Below, piece by piece: positions 10,746-23,452 of a DNA stretch of 64,000 bases. The number at the start of each line of letters is the position of its first letter. Positions within the stretch are counted from its first letter, which is position 1. Location of the stretch: NCBI GenBank assembly GCA_022385805.1, contig MU277719.1, positions 62,001 through 126,000 of the forward strand, in the 5' to 3' direction. Under the pieces are notes generated by a model. The model made no database searches. It was not told the DNA's origin and saw only the letters and a list, made by a program, of their open reading frames with translations. Made by a program: the position numbers and the translations under genes. The DNA is from Pilatotrama ljubarskyi (lineage: Eukaryota; Basidiomycota; Agaricomycetes; Polyporales; Polyporaceae).

Positions 10746-13658
10746 ATGGCGGACTACAGGTTCCGGGATATTGCTCCTCGCCCTATTGCTTCTAAACCAG
10801 ATCCTCTCAGAGAAACTCTCAGCAGACTGGGCCTTACTGAAGAACAATTCAAGGCGAAACAGACCGAGATGATGGAAGTGCTCCTCCGTAACCAGCCCTT
10901 CCAACCAAAGGAGCCGCCTCAACAAATCAAAGCGCCTCCTAAGCTATCGACTGCTTTCTATGATCACGTTTTGGCTCTTTCTGGTCAGCAATCTCGCGGC
11001 CGCTCTGGCTCCGTCTCTAGCTCGTCCTCTTCTCGAGGCCCCTCTCCCGTGCCTCGCACTCCGGCGCGCAAGGATCATGGCGACACAGCGCCACCACCCC
11101 CTCGGGATCAGATGGAGCTCATCATTGAGCAGCGAAATCGCGCAAAGGAGGGTCGCAGGAGAGGTGTGTACCTGGCCCGATGCGGCCATACTTCTACGGC
11201 TCAAGCTAGACTGTTCGTTAAGCATCCACATCGCGTCAACGCGAAGAGACACGCGCCAACTCAACTCCAACACATGCTCCGACGCGTCAATTCGCGAGCA
11301 ACGTAAGCTTAACGCGTCTGTCGTCCGCGCGCTACTCACAGGGCAACACAACGCATAGCTCCCTCCAGAGACGCCGCATCATTACAGATACTACAGTGAA
11401 CGAGTGGTGGGCGAAGCATCCAGCTCGAGACGCACCCTTGTATGTGTTTTCAATTTGCGGTATGCTGTCCATGCCATAGCCCAACCACGCGCTCCGCAGG
11501 ATCAGCCCTCTGGACCAGTCACGCCGTCAACAAGTCGCGGTCGTGTTGGCTTCAAGGTCCCTCTGCGCTCCTCTGGGGTCTTCAGGACTCCCTCCAATCG
11601 GGACCCTAATTCCTCATGTCCTCCTACACCACGTTCGAGTCCACCACCGGTCGTCAACCTCGTGTCTTCCCCAGGCCCGATGAGGCCTGCTCCACTCGAA
11701 GAGGAGGACTGTCTTCCGTATACCCTCCCGCCGGGGCCTTACTCGGCGTTGAAACCAGATCTCTCGTACGCTGCTATCATTGGTCAGGCCATCTTGGCTT
11801 CTCCCGGCCACGCTCTAGCTCTGCAAGACATATACGAGTTTATCACAACCGTGTACCCCTACTACAAGCGAGGAGAGCCTACGTGGATGAACTCCGTTAG
11901 GCATGCCCTTAGCACCATGGCAGTCTTTCGCAAGGTGCAGCGGGACCGGACGGAGGGCAAGAGCCTGTGGGCAATCTGGGATTGCGACATTCCTTGTTTT
12001 GAGGGCGGAGGCTTCAAGAAATCTCTCTGCGCCGATATGAACAATGGATCGTTATCTACGAGGTCGTCCAAGAAGCGGGGCTCCGACGAGGCCGGCGGGT
12101 CGAGAGCAAAGCGCAGGAAGAGAGCTACCCCCGCCGAGGAGCCGCCAGTTGAAGACGCCGTGCAACCAATACCGGTGATGGCGCCTGCGCCAATGCTGCC
12201 CCCATACTTCCCCCATGTCGCCCCGGCTAACCCCTATCATCAGTCGTACTACCAAATTGCTTGTGCCCAACAGCAACCTCCCGCTGATGTACTCTTCCCT
12301 CCCCTGCCTCCTTCGTCCAATTATCACCGCGTCATATCCCGCGCGGCTTCCCATCCAGCTAGGACTCAGGGGACTGGGAAGCCGCCCCAGGTCGTGCCCG
12401 TGTCGGAGGGTACGGATACCGGAGACGAAAGGGATATGCTACCGCCCTCATCTCCCATCCAGCGGCCTCCCTCATCCTCCTCAATTCCAGATCTGGACTC
12501 CAGCCTGAGCTGCTCGTCCAGTCCTGCACCCTCCTCTCACCTCAGCCTGCCTGAGGGAAGCTCTCGAGATCCATCCCCGGCTGTCGCATCAGCGTCACCT
12601 ACCATGGATGGGCCCATCGAGGACCCCGACGCGCCGTGGTTGCAGGATGATACTCCTGCACCGCAGCAGTTTATTTCTGCAGCCCAGTCGAGCAAGAAAG
12701 ATAAGGGCAAGGGCAAAGCCACAGCAGCGGGCAGTACGGTCAAGAAACGCGCCCAGGTTGGTACTACCGTCTACCTCGTCCTGTCAAAGCTGACATCAAC
12801 CTGCAGATGCCAGAGCTCCCTCCTCCACCTTCACCAACCCTGGAGCGGCGAGCTGCCAATACCACTCGGTATGGTTATCGTACTCCGAAGAAGAAGTCGG
12901 GGAAGAAGAGTCCAAGCAAGGCGAGTCCGCCGAAGGCCGCGAGCGCGAAGGCCGCGGCTACGAAGGCTGCTGTGCGTCCGATGACGCCCCCGCCCATGAC
13001 TGCGAGCGTGGAAGATATTATGCGGGCGATGGAGCAATACGCAGCGTCTGGCGAGAGATCGCGCTCCCCCTCTCCCCTGTCCGAAGTTGAGGTCGCGACG
13101 ATGGTCATGTCCGCCGCCCTCTCCGAATCCGAAGACGCTTGCGATAGGCCGTCTACTCCAGAGCAGCCTCCTTCGTCCTCGCAGCCCTCCACCCCGCCTC
13201 AGCGCCTCGAGGATCTGGAAGCCGAACTGTTCAACTTTTCGCCCTTCAAGTCGCCGCGACCACGCCATATGTCTCGATCTGCGGGATCACCTTCACTCAT
13301 AGACGACAGCCACATTCCTATACCGTCTCTGTACACGCCGCGTGCTCCGTACTTGCGTCCAGACAACGTCGACGAGCTCCTAGCTGGCGAAGCCGGGCCA
13401 TCCACCTTGCGCTCACCGACAGGTCCACCTAGGACTCCAAGGAGGAAGACGCCGCTTCAGAGGCCGACGTCTAGCAATCCACGCTGGTCACCTTCCGGGA
13501 CTCCCTCGCGTGGAATGCGCTCCTCGTTTGACGACGACTTGGCAAGCTTCTTCCAAAGCCCTGGCGGGTCGAGTTTGTTCGACTCGTTCTTACCCGCGCT
13601 GTCGAAGTCCCCTGTACTCTACGGACTCCAGAGTCCAGGGTTCGGCGGCCAGTACTGA
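10746..13658 (+). CDS. Forkhead-domain transcription factor, atypical
   Basis: Four exons (10746-11163, 11369-11439, 11500-12756, 12807-13658) give about 865 aa. The forkhead domain is at roughly residues 248-337: KPDLSYAAIIGQAILASPGH, then LQDIYEFITTVYPYYKRGEP, then WMNSVRHALS and KSLWAIWDCD. This is a winged-helix DNA-binding fold. In the recognition helix the usual NSIRHNLS reads NSVRHALS. The base-contacting Asn and His are kept, but the following Asn is Ala. The flanks are low-complexity and Ser/Pro-rich, with a basic patch after the domain (KRRKR) and many SP/TP sites, suggesting phosphoregulation. It is a Fkh/Hcm1-like factor by fold, but I cannot assign an orthologue. The first intron (11164-11368) is unusually long for this window. 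Confidence 0.88.
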
Positions 13659-14925
13659 GCACTGCCGGCGCGTAGTGCTCCCTCGCTTCTTGGATATAAT
13701 CTGCTTCCCTGACGACCTACGACGACTCGCGACGGCTCGGAACATCTTGACGTCCCACGTTATCCAGCTATTCTTATTGGCCTTGGACGTTCCGATCGCT
13801 CATGGACACTCAGCGTTCTATGCTAGACGGGACTCCTGCCGTTCTCGGTTCTGCGTAATCTCTCTTGCTCGTATCTAGTACTGTACATAGCGTCACGTCC
13901 CTCTCTTCTCTACGCTTCGTACCCATCGGCGTACTGTAGGTCGCCGCCGTAACTTTCTATCTTCATCTGGTTTGGTTATTCACACCTTGTTCCCATCTCG
14001 AAGTCTACCTCTCAGATCATCTCTCATCTGACCCCCCGTCAGATATGACTGCTAGTGCTACTCACCAGACTCCACAGCTCCCGCTCGTCTTGCTTTGTAT
14101 TGTGCTCTTTGACTTCCGTCTGCCTCTCGAGACCCCAATCCCCCCGCCCCCTCCCATGCGCTCCCGGCCTCGCCCTCCTTGTACATCACTAGCCCTCGCC
14201 CGTCCTCTGCAGTGCTCGCTAGAGCTTCGTGTTTCGTCTTGCTTAACATACCGTGGACTGCCGCCGGATGTGACTGACGATGCGCCTACTTTACTTAGAC
14301 GGTAGTGTGTAGCATGCCGTAGCAAAGTAGGCAGAGACGTATGGACAGCTTCGATCGTGGCAGCCTGCGCAACCTTGGAAGGCGTCAATCACAGGCTATG
14401 TTGGTGAGTCTATGTCACCCTTTCTTTCCGCAAAACCGTAGGCTCGCCTGCCTCGGAGGGAGGGTTATGTAACTTCGGCAACAGCTGTAGGAAGGGCATT
14501 GTGTAGCTCCAAGTTCGTTTGGCGCTTTGAGCTCAGTACAACACTTCAGAATTCCATCGTGGTCATATATTACTTGCGGGTCTCCGCACCCGCCTCCTGG
14601 CTGTCCAACACGTACATTCATTTAAGTACTACGCAACACTAAGCACCGCTTGGGACTTCATGTAGGTTAGTTGAGTGAGGCTCAAGCTCGTATCACCAGA
14701 CCTTGCCCCGTGCTACATGTACAAGAGATACGTTTCTCTGCCGCGCCCACGTCCGTTCGAATGCCGCCCAGACACTCCTCGATAGGCTCCGAGCCCTGCA
14801 TCGGAAGCAAACATGGTATGGTAGCGTACACGTCAAGATATCCCTATCCATATGAGCAATGACAGAATCGAAAGTAGATTGGGCCTTTCAGTCGCCGCTC
14901 ATGGGTTGAACCCTGTGGATCATGT
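13659..14925. other. Convergent intergenic region, no gene recognised
   Basis: This is the longest gap, between the ends of the forkhead and LIG4 genes. It includes a C/T-rich stretch around 14110-14180 and small open frames (for example 14045-14305 +) with low-complexity translations and no family resemblance. It most likely holds long 3' UTRs. An unrecognised non-coding transcript cannot be excluded. Confidence 0.4.
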
Positions 14926-17900
14926 TCAGGAAGCCGCACGCAGTAGAGATACGTAGTCAGGCTCACCATCTTCGTCCAGGAGGGTCTCCTCCGCGACGGA
15001 GGCGTCGACCCAGTCAGAGATCACCAGGTGCCTGCGCTTGGGCCTGTGGTACAAGAGTCAGCACTCAGGCATGCAGAAACGTACGCGGCATAAGTTGCAC
15101 TAACTCGGCTGTACGCTTGATGAGCTCCTTGCGCCGGCTGGTATCGCGCTTGTCGAGCACGACATGCGTCAGCTTCGGATCGTGGAGGTCCGTGATGCGC
15201 CCCCCGTTCTCGGTGATGAGCTTCTCTATTTCGGAGAACCTGGGTCCGACGATCAGTGTCTGAAGGAGGACTACGGGGAGAGGCGCTGACCGTTTCTCGA
15301 TGTCCGCTTCCCGCTTCGTGCTGACTGTCATTCCGTGCTTTCGGGCATTGCTCGGGGTGTCGAGGTAGAAGCGGCTAGACAAAATCAATGAGATATGGCC
15401 ACGGGGTGGTAGAGTGGTGATCCTCACAGATGCTTGAAGATGTGCTCCTGATCGTAATGCATCGCATCGTCGTCCTCACCCATGCGCACCTCAGGAGCCT
15501 CCCCATGGACATCTGTCAGTCTGTGTTCGACCTATGGTGACGCTCGCAATAGCATACCTTGTCTCCTGACTCTGCCTCTTTCTCTATCTCCTCCCAATCT
15601 TCGTCATCTCCGAAGCCGACCTCGGGTTCGGGCTGGACATCCTCGTTATCTGAGTCAGGCTCTGACTCTGGCTCCGTTTCGCTCTCGGTCCCCGACTCGT
15701 CCCGCGATGTGGACGCCCCAGGTTTGGGGCCCACGTCGAACCACTCGGCCAAAGACGGGTCAATGTGTACTTCTCCCTGGGGCGAGGGTGGTCTCCGATC
15801 CGGTGATTTGGCCTTTCGCGAAGCGGTACCTGGGGGAGAAGGCGGCTCCTCGTCCGGCTCTTCTTCGGTGCCGCTGTCCTCTTCCATATTGTACTCGTCT
15901 GTCTCCTTGCGAGCAGCAGTGGCGTGGAAGAAGTACCTAACTGACTGTCAGTGGGTGATTATATGTACGAGCGCAGCACGGATCACTTCTTGGTAAGGGG
16001 GACTATCTCTCCCTTGGCCACACAATCTATAATCCACTGGGGACGAATGATGTCGCATACTCCCTTGTTCATGATAAGTTTGATGTCGTACGCTGTTGAT
16101 GTGTACTTTAGCAAAGGAAACTAAATCGTCCAGGCTGGCACTGACGAGTCGTCTGGCCGCCGTACACAACCAGGGTATCTGGGTCATTCCGTGCCACTTG
16201 AGCGTACTTGCCGCCATGCGCGTGTATCCTAAGCTCATAGTCAGCACGATGCCATTACACAGTAGGCGATGACTCACATCTGCAGCAGCGCCTTCTTGTC
16301 TTCAGCACCGGTACGCGACTTCGGGTCCGAATAGACCACTACGCTATGATGAGAACATACTTGTACAGTATCGCATATACGGGCGCCTACCGAATTTGTA
16401 CCCTTCGAAGAGGTTGGATTCGACCTCGACGTCTCTCAAGTTCACACCTCGATACTCGGGCATAACCATCACCTGGCGCAGGCTAATGAGTAACCCTGTG
16501 CAATTTGGGACGAAGCGCGGAATACCGCTCACCTTCTTTGCCGTCCGATTCTGCCTTTTCTTGGGTTTCCTGCGTGATGAGCCGAGTTAGCTACTCTCCA
16601 GTGGCAGGATGCATGAGTGTAACGTACTCGGTGGCGTCCTCCATCTTCCTCTTCTTCTCGTTACGCATGCTTTCGAGGATAGCTGTTCGATGTCCATGTG
16701 AGCGTGCGTCAGCTTATCTCCGCCTGTGCTCACCAGTGGCACTCATGCAGTCGCCGATGGATAGGTCTTCTCGGATCTGTAGGGCTCTCGGAAAGCGCAT
16801 CGTGAAACCCAAATGGTAGTTCTCTGAGCTCGTGATCTCCGCCGCCTTGACCTTCAGGATGAATGAGCTGAGAAGTGTATGAGTCCCCGTCGGCGAAGAT
16901 TTATACTAACAGTAGTGGCTCACTCCTGCGGCTCGAGATAAACGTCGCCTTTGTCATCGTTTCCCTTCCTTGCAACTTGTAGGAAGCTAGGAGGTTCGCG
17001 GCCCCAGGGCTTCCAAGGCTTTGAACGGATCCAGATGTAGTCCGCGAACGAAAGGCCGCTTCCAATGCGCACAAAGGTGCTATACCTGTAAGATAGAAAG
17101 TTTGCTGAGAAAGAAACCCCCATATGCCGGGCGCGTCGTACACTCACTTCGGTTCGTAGTCATCAGTCACGCGGCGATCATCTAAAACCGCGCAGATGAG
17201 AGTAGAAACCCCTCCCGAACGCCTTCCAGAGCCATAGTTTCCAGCTGTATTGGTAGGTGAGACGTGATAAGAAGCACGTAAGCTGGGCAACGTGGACGTA
17301 CCCACGACGAGAACATCGGCCGTCTCCCCCATATTGTCCTGTGCATCAGTCAGCTCGGTCCTCAACTGATTTAACACTGCGCCCACCATATACTCCGGCT
17401 TGACCTGAAGAACAACAGGTGTCAAGCGTGCTCAGTTGTCTGCAACGACAGAGACGATAGTAGAACGGTACCTTGATCCAGTCCTTGTTGCGCCCGTTCA
17501 AAACGTACTCCGAGTCGGGGTGCTTGAGGATCAGCCCTTCACCCCGGTTAGCCATGATATCGTCCATGCGACGTCTCACGTCCTTCGCCGTACGACCCTC
17601 GAACTCGGTGACGAACTCAATGCGCCCTTGCACTTCTTGCAGGCACGATCGGAGGTTTCGCTTGCGGAACTTGAGAGACTTGTGCAGTAGTGACATGCCG
17701 TTGAGGTAAAGAAGATCGAACACTTTGACTACAGAAGCGGTTCAGTTAGGTCTCTGTATGGAAGTGCTGCAGAATGCCATGTTACTCACAGCAGGGTCGC
17801 GGGTTGAACTCCTTCTTCGACTTGTCTGTGACAGCCATGTTAGCAGTTGCATGCCCTATCTGGATGTGTTGATCTCACCTATGGCAGCCGTCTTGAGAGT

Positions 17901-19427
17901 GCCGAATGGGAGGTTGCGCTCGGAGACAGGGTCCCATACCAGCATCTCGCCATCAAGTATGATTCTGATGTGTGTGAGCGCACCATTGAGAGCTTCGGAC
18001 GGACGCACGTACTCATCAACGCGCGGATCGAATGCGGAGTCAATGTATGGTGTCAGGCTTCCGGTCCCCACATGCTTGCCGTAGAGGTAGGTGTAGTCCT
18101 TCCCTTTCCTAAATAGGGTCAGAGACGAATACCTGACGGCACACAAAAACATCGAATAGCTCACCTTGAACAGTAGAAGTATTCGTTCCCGCGCTTATGC
18201 AGTTGCATCCGTTCTCCGTCGAGCTTCTCTTCTATGATGAAGGCACGCCCCTGCATCTCCTTCACTGAGTCCTCGATCTTCTTGGTCGGTCTCTTGCATA
18301 GCATCGGTGCGAACGCGCGGAATAGTTGAACAGCTTTGTCCTGCGATACCATGTAAGCAAGTCAACTCAACGTCCCGCGTGCATGTCAAACCTCATCATT
18401 CAGCCTCCGCTTTGGATCCCAGAGCTCCCATGCAACCTTCTTCAAGTCAGAACAGGTGTTGAAGAGGTCGTGCGCATCGGGATGGAAGACACTGAAAACG
18501 GTGTTCTCCTTCACGGAGATTGTCATATCTGAGGAGAGGTGAGGGTTAGCTGGAGGCAGAGCTACAGAAGCGGCGCATCGAACCCTTCAAGATTATGCGA
18601 ATGATCCACCGCTGCTCCTCCGGGGTGCTCCTATTGTACAATCGTTGAAGTATACGGGACTGAATATCGCTAAGAACATCGTCATTCGTTGCCATCCAGG
18701 TTCAGTCAGATCAATTTTACTCACGATTTCCCCATATTCTGGGCGAGTTGGTCGAGGATGTCATTCACCTCGTCAATGGTCAGTGACCCCTCGACAACTG
18801 ATGAACGCTTGTTCACGACATCATATAGCACGATAGGAAAATCGCCAGCAGCACGCTACCGTGCGCAACCGCAGTCAGGAAACTTGCATGAGCCAGCATC
18901 AAGGACAAGTGGCGTACGTCTCGTTCAGTGGGCTTCTTCCAGTTGAGCAGCCTTATGGCGTCCGGGTCGTGGCGCCCTAGCGGTATGAGCTTGATATAGG
19001 CCTTCGCTAGGTTCTTCTCCTTCAGCCCGTAGACTGCACGCTCGCGGTCTTTCTATGGGTATGGTGATAAGTCCGCAACCTTGCTCTCACAAATGCGCGA
19101 GACGCACTTGGGGAAGGATCAATCGCAGCACTGGATAGAGGTCATAGCCTATCTCTTGGCGCCAATGCTATAGGACCGTGACATGAGCATTCAGCAGCCT
19201 CAAGCGGCTCAGCAACATACGTTGAACCAAGAGGCGAGCAACTTCCGTCGCTTCTCAGGCTTTCTTTCGCTCTGGAGCTTTTCGAAGAGAGCTACTAAGA
19301 CGTGAAAGGGTGCACTGCCCTTGTTCTTCGGAGGAGCCGGATAGTCGATGGGGTGTCCTTCAGCAGCCACAGCGGGTGGCAACAGCTGAGACGAAGGAGG
19401 TGACGAGGGAGCCGGAGTTGGCTGCAT
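14926..19427 (-). CDS. LIG4: DNA ligase IV (ATP-dependent, non-homologous end joining)
   Basis: A multi-exon minus-strand gene. The N-terminal DNA-binding domain begins at MQPTPAPSSP and continues with FHVLVALFEKLQSERKPEKR and YDLYPVLRLILP. The adenylation domain has the nucleotidyl-transfer motif EEKLDGERMQLH, whose lysine is adenylated, then DGEMLVWD, VFDLLYLNG, EGLILKHPDSEYV and DWIKVKPEYM. The OB-fold and C-terminal part include GSGRRSGGVSTLICAV, LEPQE-type exon ends and MRFPRAL. Two BRCT regions flank a long acidic linker (about 15516-15887). The protein ends HLVISDWVDASVAEETLL, stop near 14926. In the cell it seals double-strand breaks with XRCC4/Lif1 through the inter-BRCT region. It shares a 380-nt divergent intergenic region with PAT1. 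Confidence 0.95.
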
Positions 19428-19806
19428 TGTGGCGGTCTAGAGATTGAAGCTGCAGATCACTTCACGGCTTCTGCAGGATGCTAGCTAGTTGGGGGCCGTG
19501 CTATGTTCAGGCAGCTGATGATGGTAGAAAGAGAAGACGATACAATTGCAAGTTGCATTGACGCGCCTATAACAGCGCTCCTGGTGGTTGTGGCTAAGTC
19601 GCAGTGCCCCGCGACGCCACGCGACGTGGGTGGACCTACAAGGCACAATAAAGCTGGAGGATTTTGGCGGATAACTCTACGCTATATTGGCGGATAACCA
19701 GTTATCGATTGAGCGATGATCACTTGTCCTTACCGCAGGTCGCATCAGAGCCCGCGCCTCGCCCGGCGTGCGGAAACTTGTCTCTGGTGTCCTTCTTGCT
19801 GGTCGG
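19428..19806. promoter_or_regulatory. Divergent intergenic region LIG4-PAT1
   Basis: These 379 nt must hold both 5' ends. No clear TATA box was seen. A short repeated GGCGGATAAC element occurs at about 19667-19676 and 19690-19699. Its significance is unknown. Confidence 0.3.
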
Positions 19807-22800
19807 ATGTCCTTCTTCGGCTTTGAACAGAGCAGCGATCTCGAGAATGAAAAGCGCAAGTTTCTCGAAGGCGGACTCTCGACCGCACCGCAGGAGGATC
19901 TAGCGGTATACACCTGGGGCGAGGAGGGCTATGACGGATTGGGAGATGCGCTCCAGGAGGGTGGCGACGAGCTCAACGACGAAACATTTGGCATTGCAGG
20001 GCCCGTCGGTGAGTAATTAGCTCGTCTGGCATGGATCATCATCCCGACGTGGTGTCTACAGGAAAGGACTTCGATTTCTCCGGCACGGCGTTGCCTGAGC
20101 ATGAGAAGCCTCCACCACCTCAGACCGCTCAATCTCTCCAGAGACAGAGCTCTCAGTCGGAGCAACAGACTTCCCAAGCCTCGCAGAAGACGCAAACAAA
20201 CATCGAGACCGGACCCTGTATGGTGTGCAGCGCTTTTGTCCTGATCCGCTTCCTCATCTCTTGCACGTAGCCCACTCGTCTCATCTCGATGCTGTATGGA
20301 GCAACAAGTCGCCCTTCTCCGTTTTGCCTCGGAGCAATGGCCCCAACAGAGCACACGACCGCACGCCCGTTAACAAGCAAGGTCCCGGGACGTCCTCGCA
20401 GCAACCGACCTACGCCCAGAAGCCTGCTAGTCTGACCCTCGGAGCTGATCTTCACAAGGGAGTACATACTCTAGAGGAAATTGAACGGGAGATGCTGGCT
20501 GCGGCCGCTGCTCAGCACCGAGAGCAACAGCAACAGCAACAGCTTCGGCTACAAGAAGAGCAGCATCGTCTGCAAGAGGAACAAGAGCAGCTACTGCTTC
20601 TGCAGACCCAGCAGCAGCTTCAACAGCTCCAGCTCCAGCAGCAAATGCAGCAGCAGCGGTCGCTCCCCCAGGGCCCGCCACACAGTGTACCGCAATCCCC
20701 TTCACGCGCCCCGGCCCAACGTTCGCTTCCTGGTCCTCAACAAGCAGCCTCGACTCCCCCTCCTCGTATGCATCCCCACTCCCAGTCGCCGCGGTTCCAT
20801 CAACAGCAACAGCAGCATCAAATTCATCTACTTCAACTTCAGCAGCAGCAACAGCGGCAACTCCTGGAGATGCAAGAGCAGCGAGAGCGTCAGCAACGCC
20901 AACAGCTTCTCGAGTTGCAGGAGCAGCTCAAGCTCGAGGAACTCGAGCGTCAACAGCAGCAGCACCGATTGCAACAACAACAGATGCAGGCCGGTGTCAA
21001 CGAGCTCATGCACAGTCATCTCATTCATCAGCGTCTCAACTCCGGTGGGCTCAGTCCCGCATTCAACGACCGGGCACGACGCATTGGCCGACAGTCGCCC
21101 GCGCTCATGGCGTCTTCGGCACCTCCCGACGTTCCGTTCGGGCAGAACCTGCAGTACCTTCCGCAGGACATCCAGCTGCAGCAGCGGCTTCTCGCCGAGA
21201 TGGCTCAAGCGGAGTTCCTTCGGACCATGCAGGGTGGAGGGCTTCCCGAGCGCGAAGCCAGCCAGTCTCGCGAGATGCAGGAGCTGCTCCGTGTCGAGGC
21301 TATGCGCAAGATCATGGAGGCCGAGCGGATGGAGGAGAAGCGCAAGCGCAAGCTCGATAAGATCGCACACATGGTATGTTCCCTCGATACCCTTACGTCG
21401 TGCCGGTCACTCATACGCCCTCCCAGTCTCGTTATAATGACTTGATGACGCAATCGGACAAGGACTTCATCACGCGTATCCAAGTCTCCCAACTGGTCAC
21501 TCAAGATCCATATGCGGACGACTTCTACGCCCAGGTGTATGGCGCAATCCTTCGGTCCCGTATGGGTCTCCCGACTTCTGAGGATCGCGTCCTGAAGTTT
21601 GGTTCCGGTGGTGGCGTTGGTCTCGGTCTCGGTCAGAAAGTGCCTGGTCGTCGTCAGAGCGCCATGCAGCGCATGGAGGCACAAGTCGAGCGCATCGTCA
21701 ATAACGCGAGGATGAGGGAAAAGGAGAAGACGTGTAGGTTGAGCTCCGGCGTCGTCTATCGGTCTATCACTGACTACTCTATTAGCCCTCAACAACTTGC
21801 AGGGCGCTTTGGGGAGGACCGCCGGCCGCAGCTACAAAGCCGCTCCGCGTCAACTGCTCCAGGTCGATTCGAGCAACGCCTCTACGTCTCCCACAGTATC
21901 CCACGCACATATCTCCAAGACCGATGCTACACAGGCCAAGGAGGAGGGTGAGGGTGCTGCGCGTGAAGCTGCTAAGATCGGACGTGAGGCCCTTGGGAAC
22001 GCATCCAACGTGAGTGTATGTGCGACGCCCTAGGATGTATTTTCCTGATCTGTGCATGCAGTTCACTGGCTCGATCGGAAGGGAACCGTTGACGCACCGG
22101 GAAGCCTTGGTGGTTCTGGAGCAACTGTATGACCTCGTGCTCGACCTCGAGCAGCGCAGGCGCGACCAGCCCCCTCCTGAGGAGGTGGAGGAGTTCGAGC
22201 AGTGGTTCGTACAACCTCAGTGAAACGACGTCATAGCAGTTCTGACTGCTTCCACAGGACCCAGGAATGCAGCACTCTCATCGACCAGCTGTTCGACAAG
22301 CTGATGGTCAGTGCGCCTCTTGAGACCAGGTAGGTTTGCTGATGGCGTCCAAACTTGCAGTATAGCTGACAGATTGCGTAGCAAACCTCACCCATTCGTC
22401 TCCCTCATCACGCCTATCAAGGGCAAGAAGCTACTCCCGCGTGTAGCGCGCCTGCTCGACAACAGTCGCATGCAGGTGGTCCTGACGCTGATCGTGGCAT
22501 GCTTCTCGCAGCTCGACGTGGTCGTCCATGCGCCAGAGCTGGAGACGCTCGAGGAGACCCGGGAGATCAAGGACCTTGAGACACAGACCCAGGCCTTCCT
22601 GGGCAGCGTGGTGCAGAGCATTCTTCCTGTCATCGCGAAGGCGCCCTTGAGGCTTGTCCACGGCCTCCTTGGTCTGCTGCTGAACGATAACGACGCTGCC
22701 GCCATGGCGCGGACAAGGGTACGCCTGCAATTGCATGCAGAGTCACCCAGACCACTGACATCCAGGGACAGCCTGGCATCGCACTCCTCACTCTCTTTTT

Positions 22801-23290
22801 GAGCAGGGCGGAAGTCATCTTGCAGAACGTAGCCAACGGGTCGGAAGTGGAGGAGCCCCCTGCCCCTCATGAGCTGCAGGAATGGTACATGTCCCTCGTC
22901 TATCTTGCCGGCCAACCCAGTGCTCACCAGTGGTTGTTCTGCAGGAACGTCCTCTACAACCACCTCTTCGAGCTGCTTAGACCCCAGCTGCCTCTACTGT
23001 TCCCCTCAGTACGTCTGGGCGTGCTGTCAGGCGTTAACTTCACGAGCGTGCCGAACTCGGACATGATCGACCAGCCAGTCTGGCAGTTCCTTGCCTCGCT
23101 CGCGTGCAGCGCCAACGATGCGCAGCAGTCCGCCCTCGTCACCGGCCTGCGCGAGGTCGTGCTCGAGAATGTGACGACGGCGACGAAGGGGCTCGGCGTC
23201 GAGAGCGAGGAGCGCCGGCGGCTGCGCCTGTCGAACGTGAACCTGTTCCTGCACGCGCTCGGGCTGGACAGTTCTCAGATCGCGGTGTAA
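19807..23290 (+). CDS. PAT1: mRNA decapping activator PAT1
   Basis: The start is MSFFGFEQSSDLENEKRKFL, the usual PAT1 opening. A Gln-rich, low-complexity middle encoded by mixed CAG/CAA codons follows (about 20515-21000). Then come the conserved block SRYNDLMTQSDKDFITRIQV with YADDFYAQVYGAI, the GREPLTHREALVVLEQLYDL segment, and the C-terminal alpha-helical domain (KPHPFVSLITPIKGKKLLPR), ending LGLDSSQIAV. PAT1 scaffolds Lsm1-7, Dhh1 and Dcp2 in P-bodies to activate decapping. At least eight exons are separated by short introns. Early borders are 19807-20008, 20062-20217 and 20271-21373. The poly-Q tract is typical of fungal orthologues and of condensate-forming proteins. Confidence 0.95.
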
Positions 23291-23452
23291 GGTGTACACT
23301 ATCTCGTGTTTCGCTCCGAGTGCTCTTGCGTGTTGTCAAATATCATGGTCGGATTACACATCCAGTACTGTAGACTAGCTGTTCGTACGCTCCATCCCCA
23401 TTTCCTATCTCGTAAAGTCGAATCCAAGCTGTCGTCGCTGTCGAGAGTCAGC

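Noticed and set aside
14045..14305. 86-codon open frame in the large intergenic gap
   Set aside because: It has low-complexity Pro/Arg content, no homologous pattern and no supporting splice structure. Better explained as UTR.
14736..14770. GTTCGAATGCC, similar to a tRNA B box
   Set aside because: No A box at proper spacing and no cloverleaf could be drawn.
20481..21437. 318-codon plus-strand open frame rich in Ser/Asn
   Set aside because: It is a shifted-frame reading of the PAT1 CAG/CAA-rich region, where the repeat reads as Ser/Asn.
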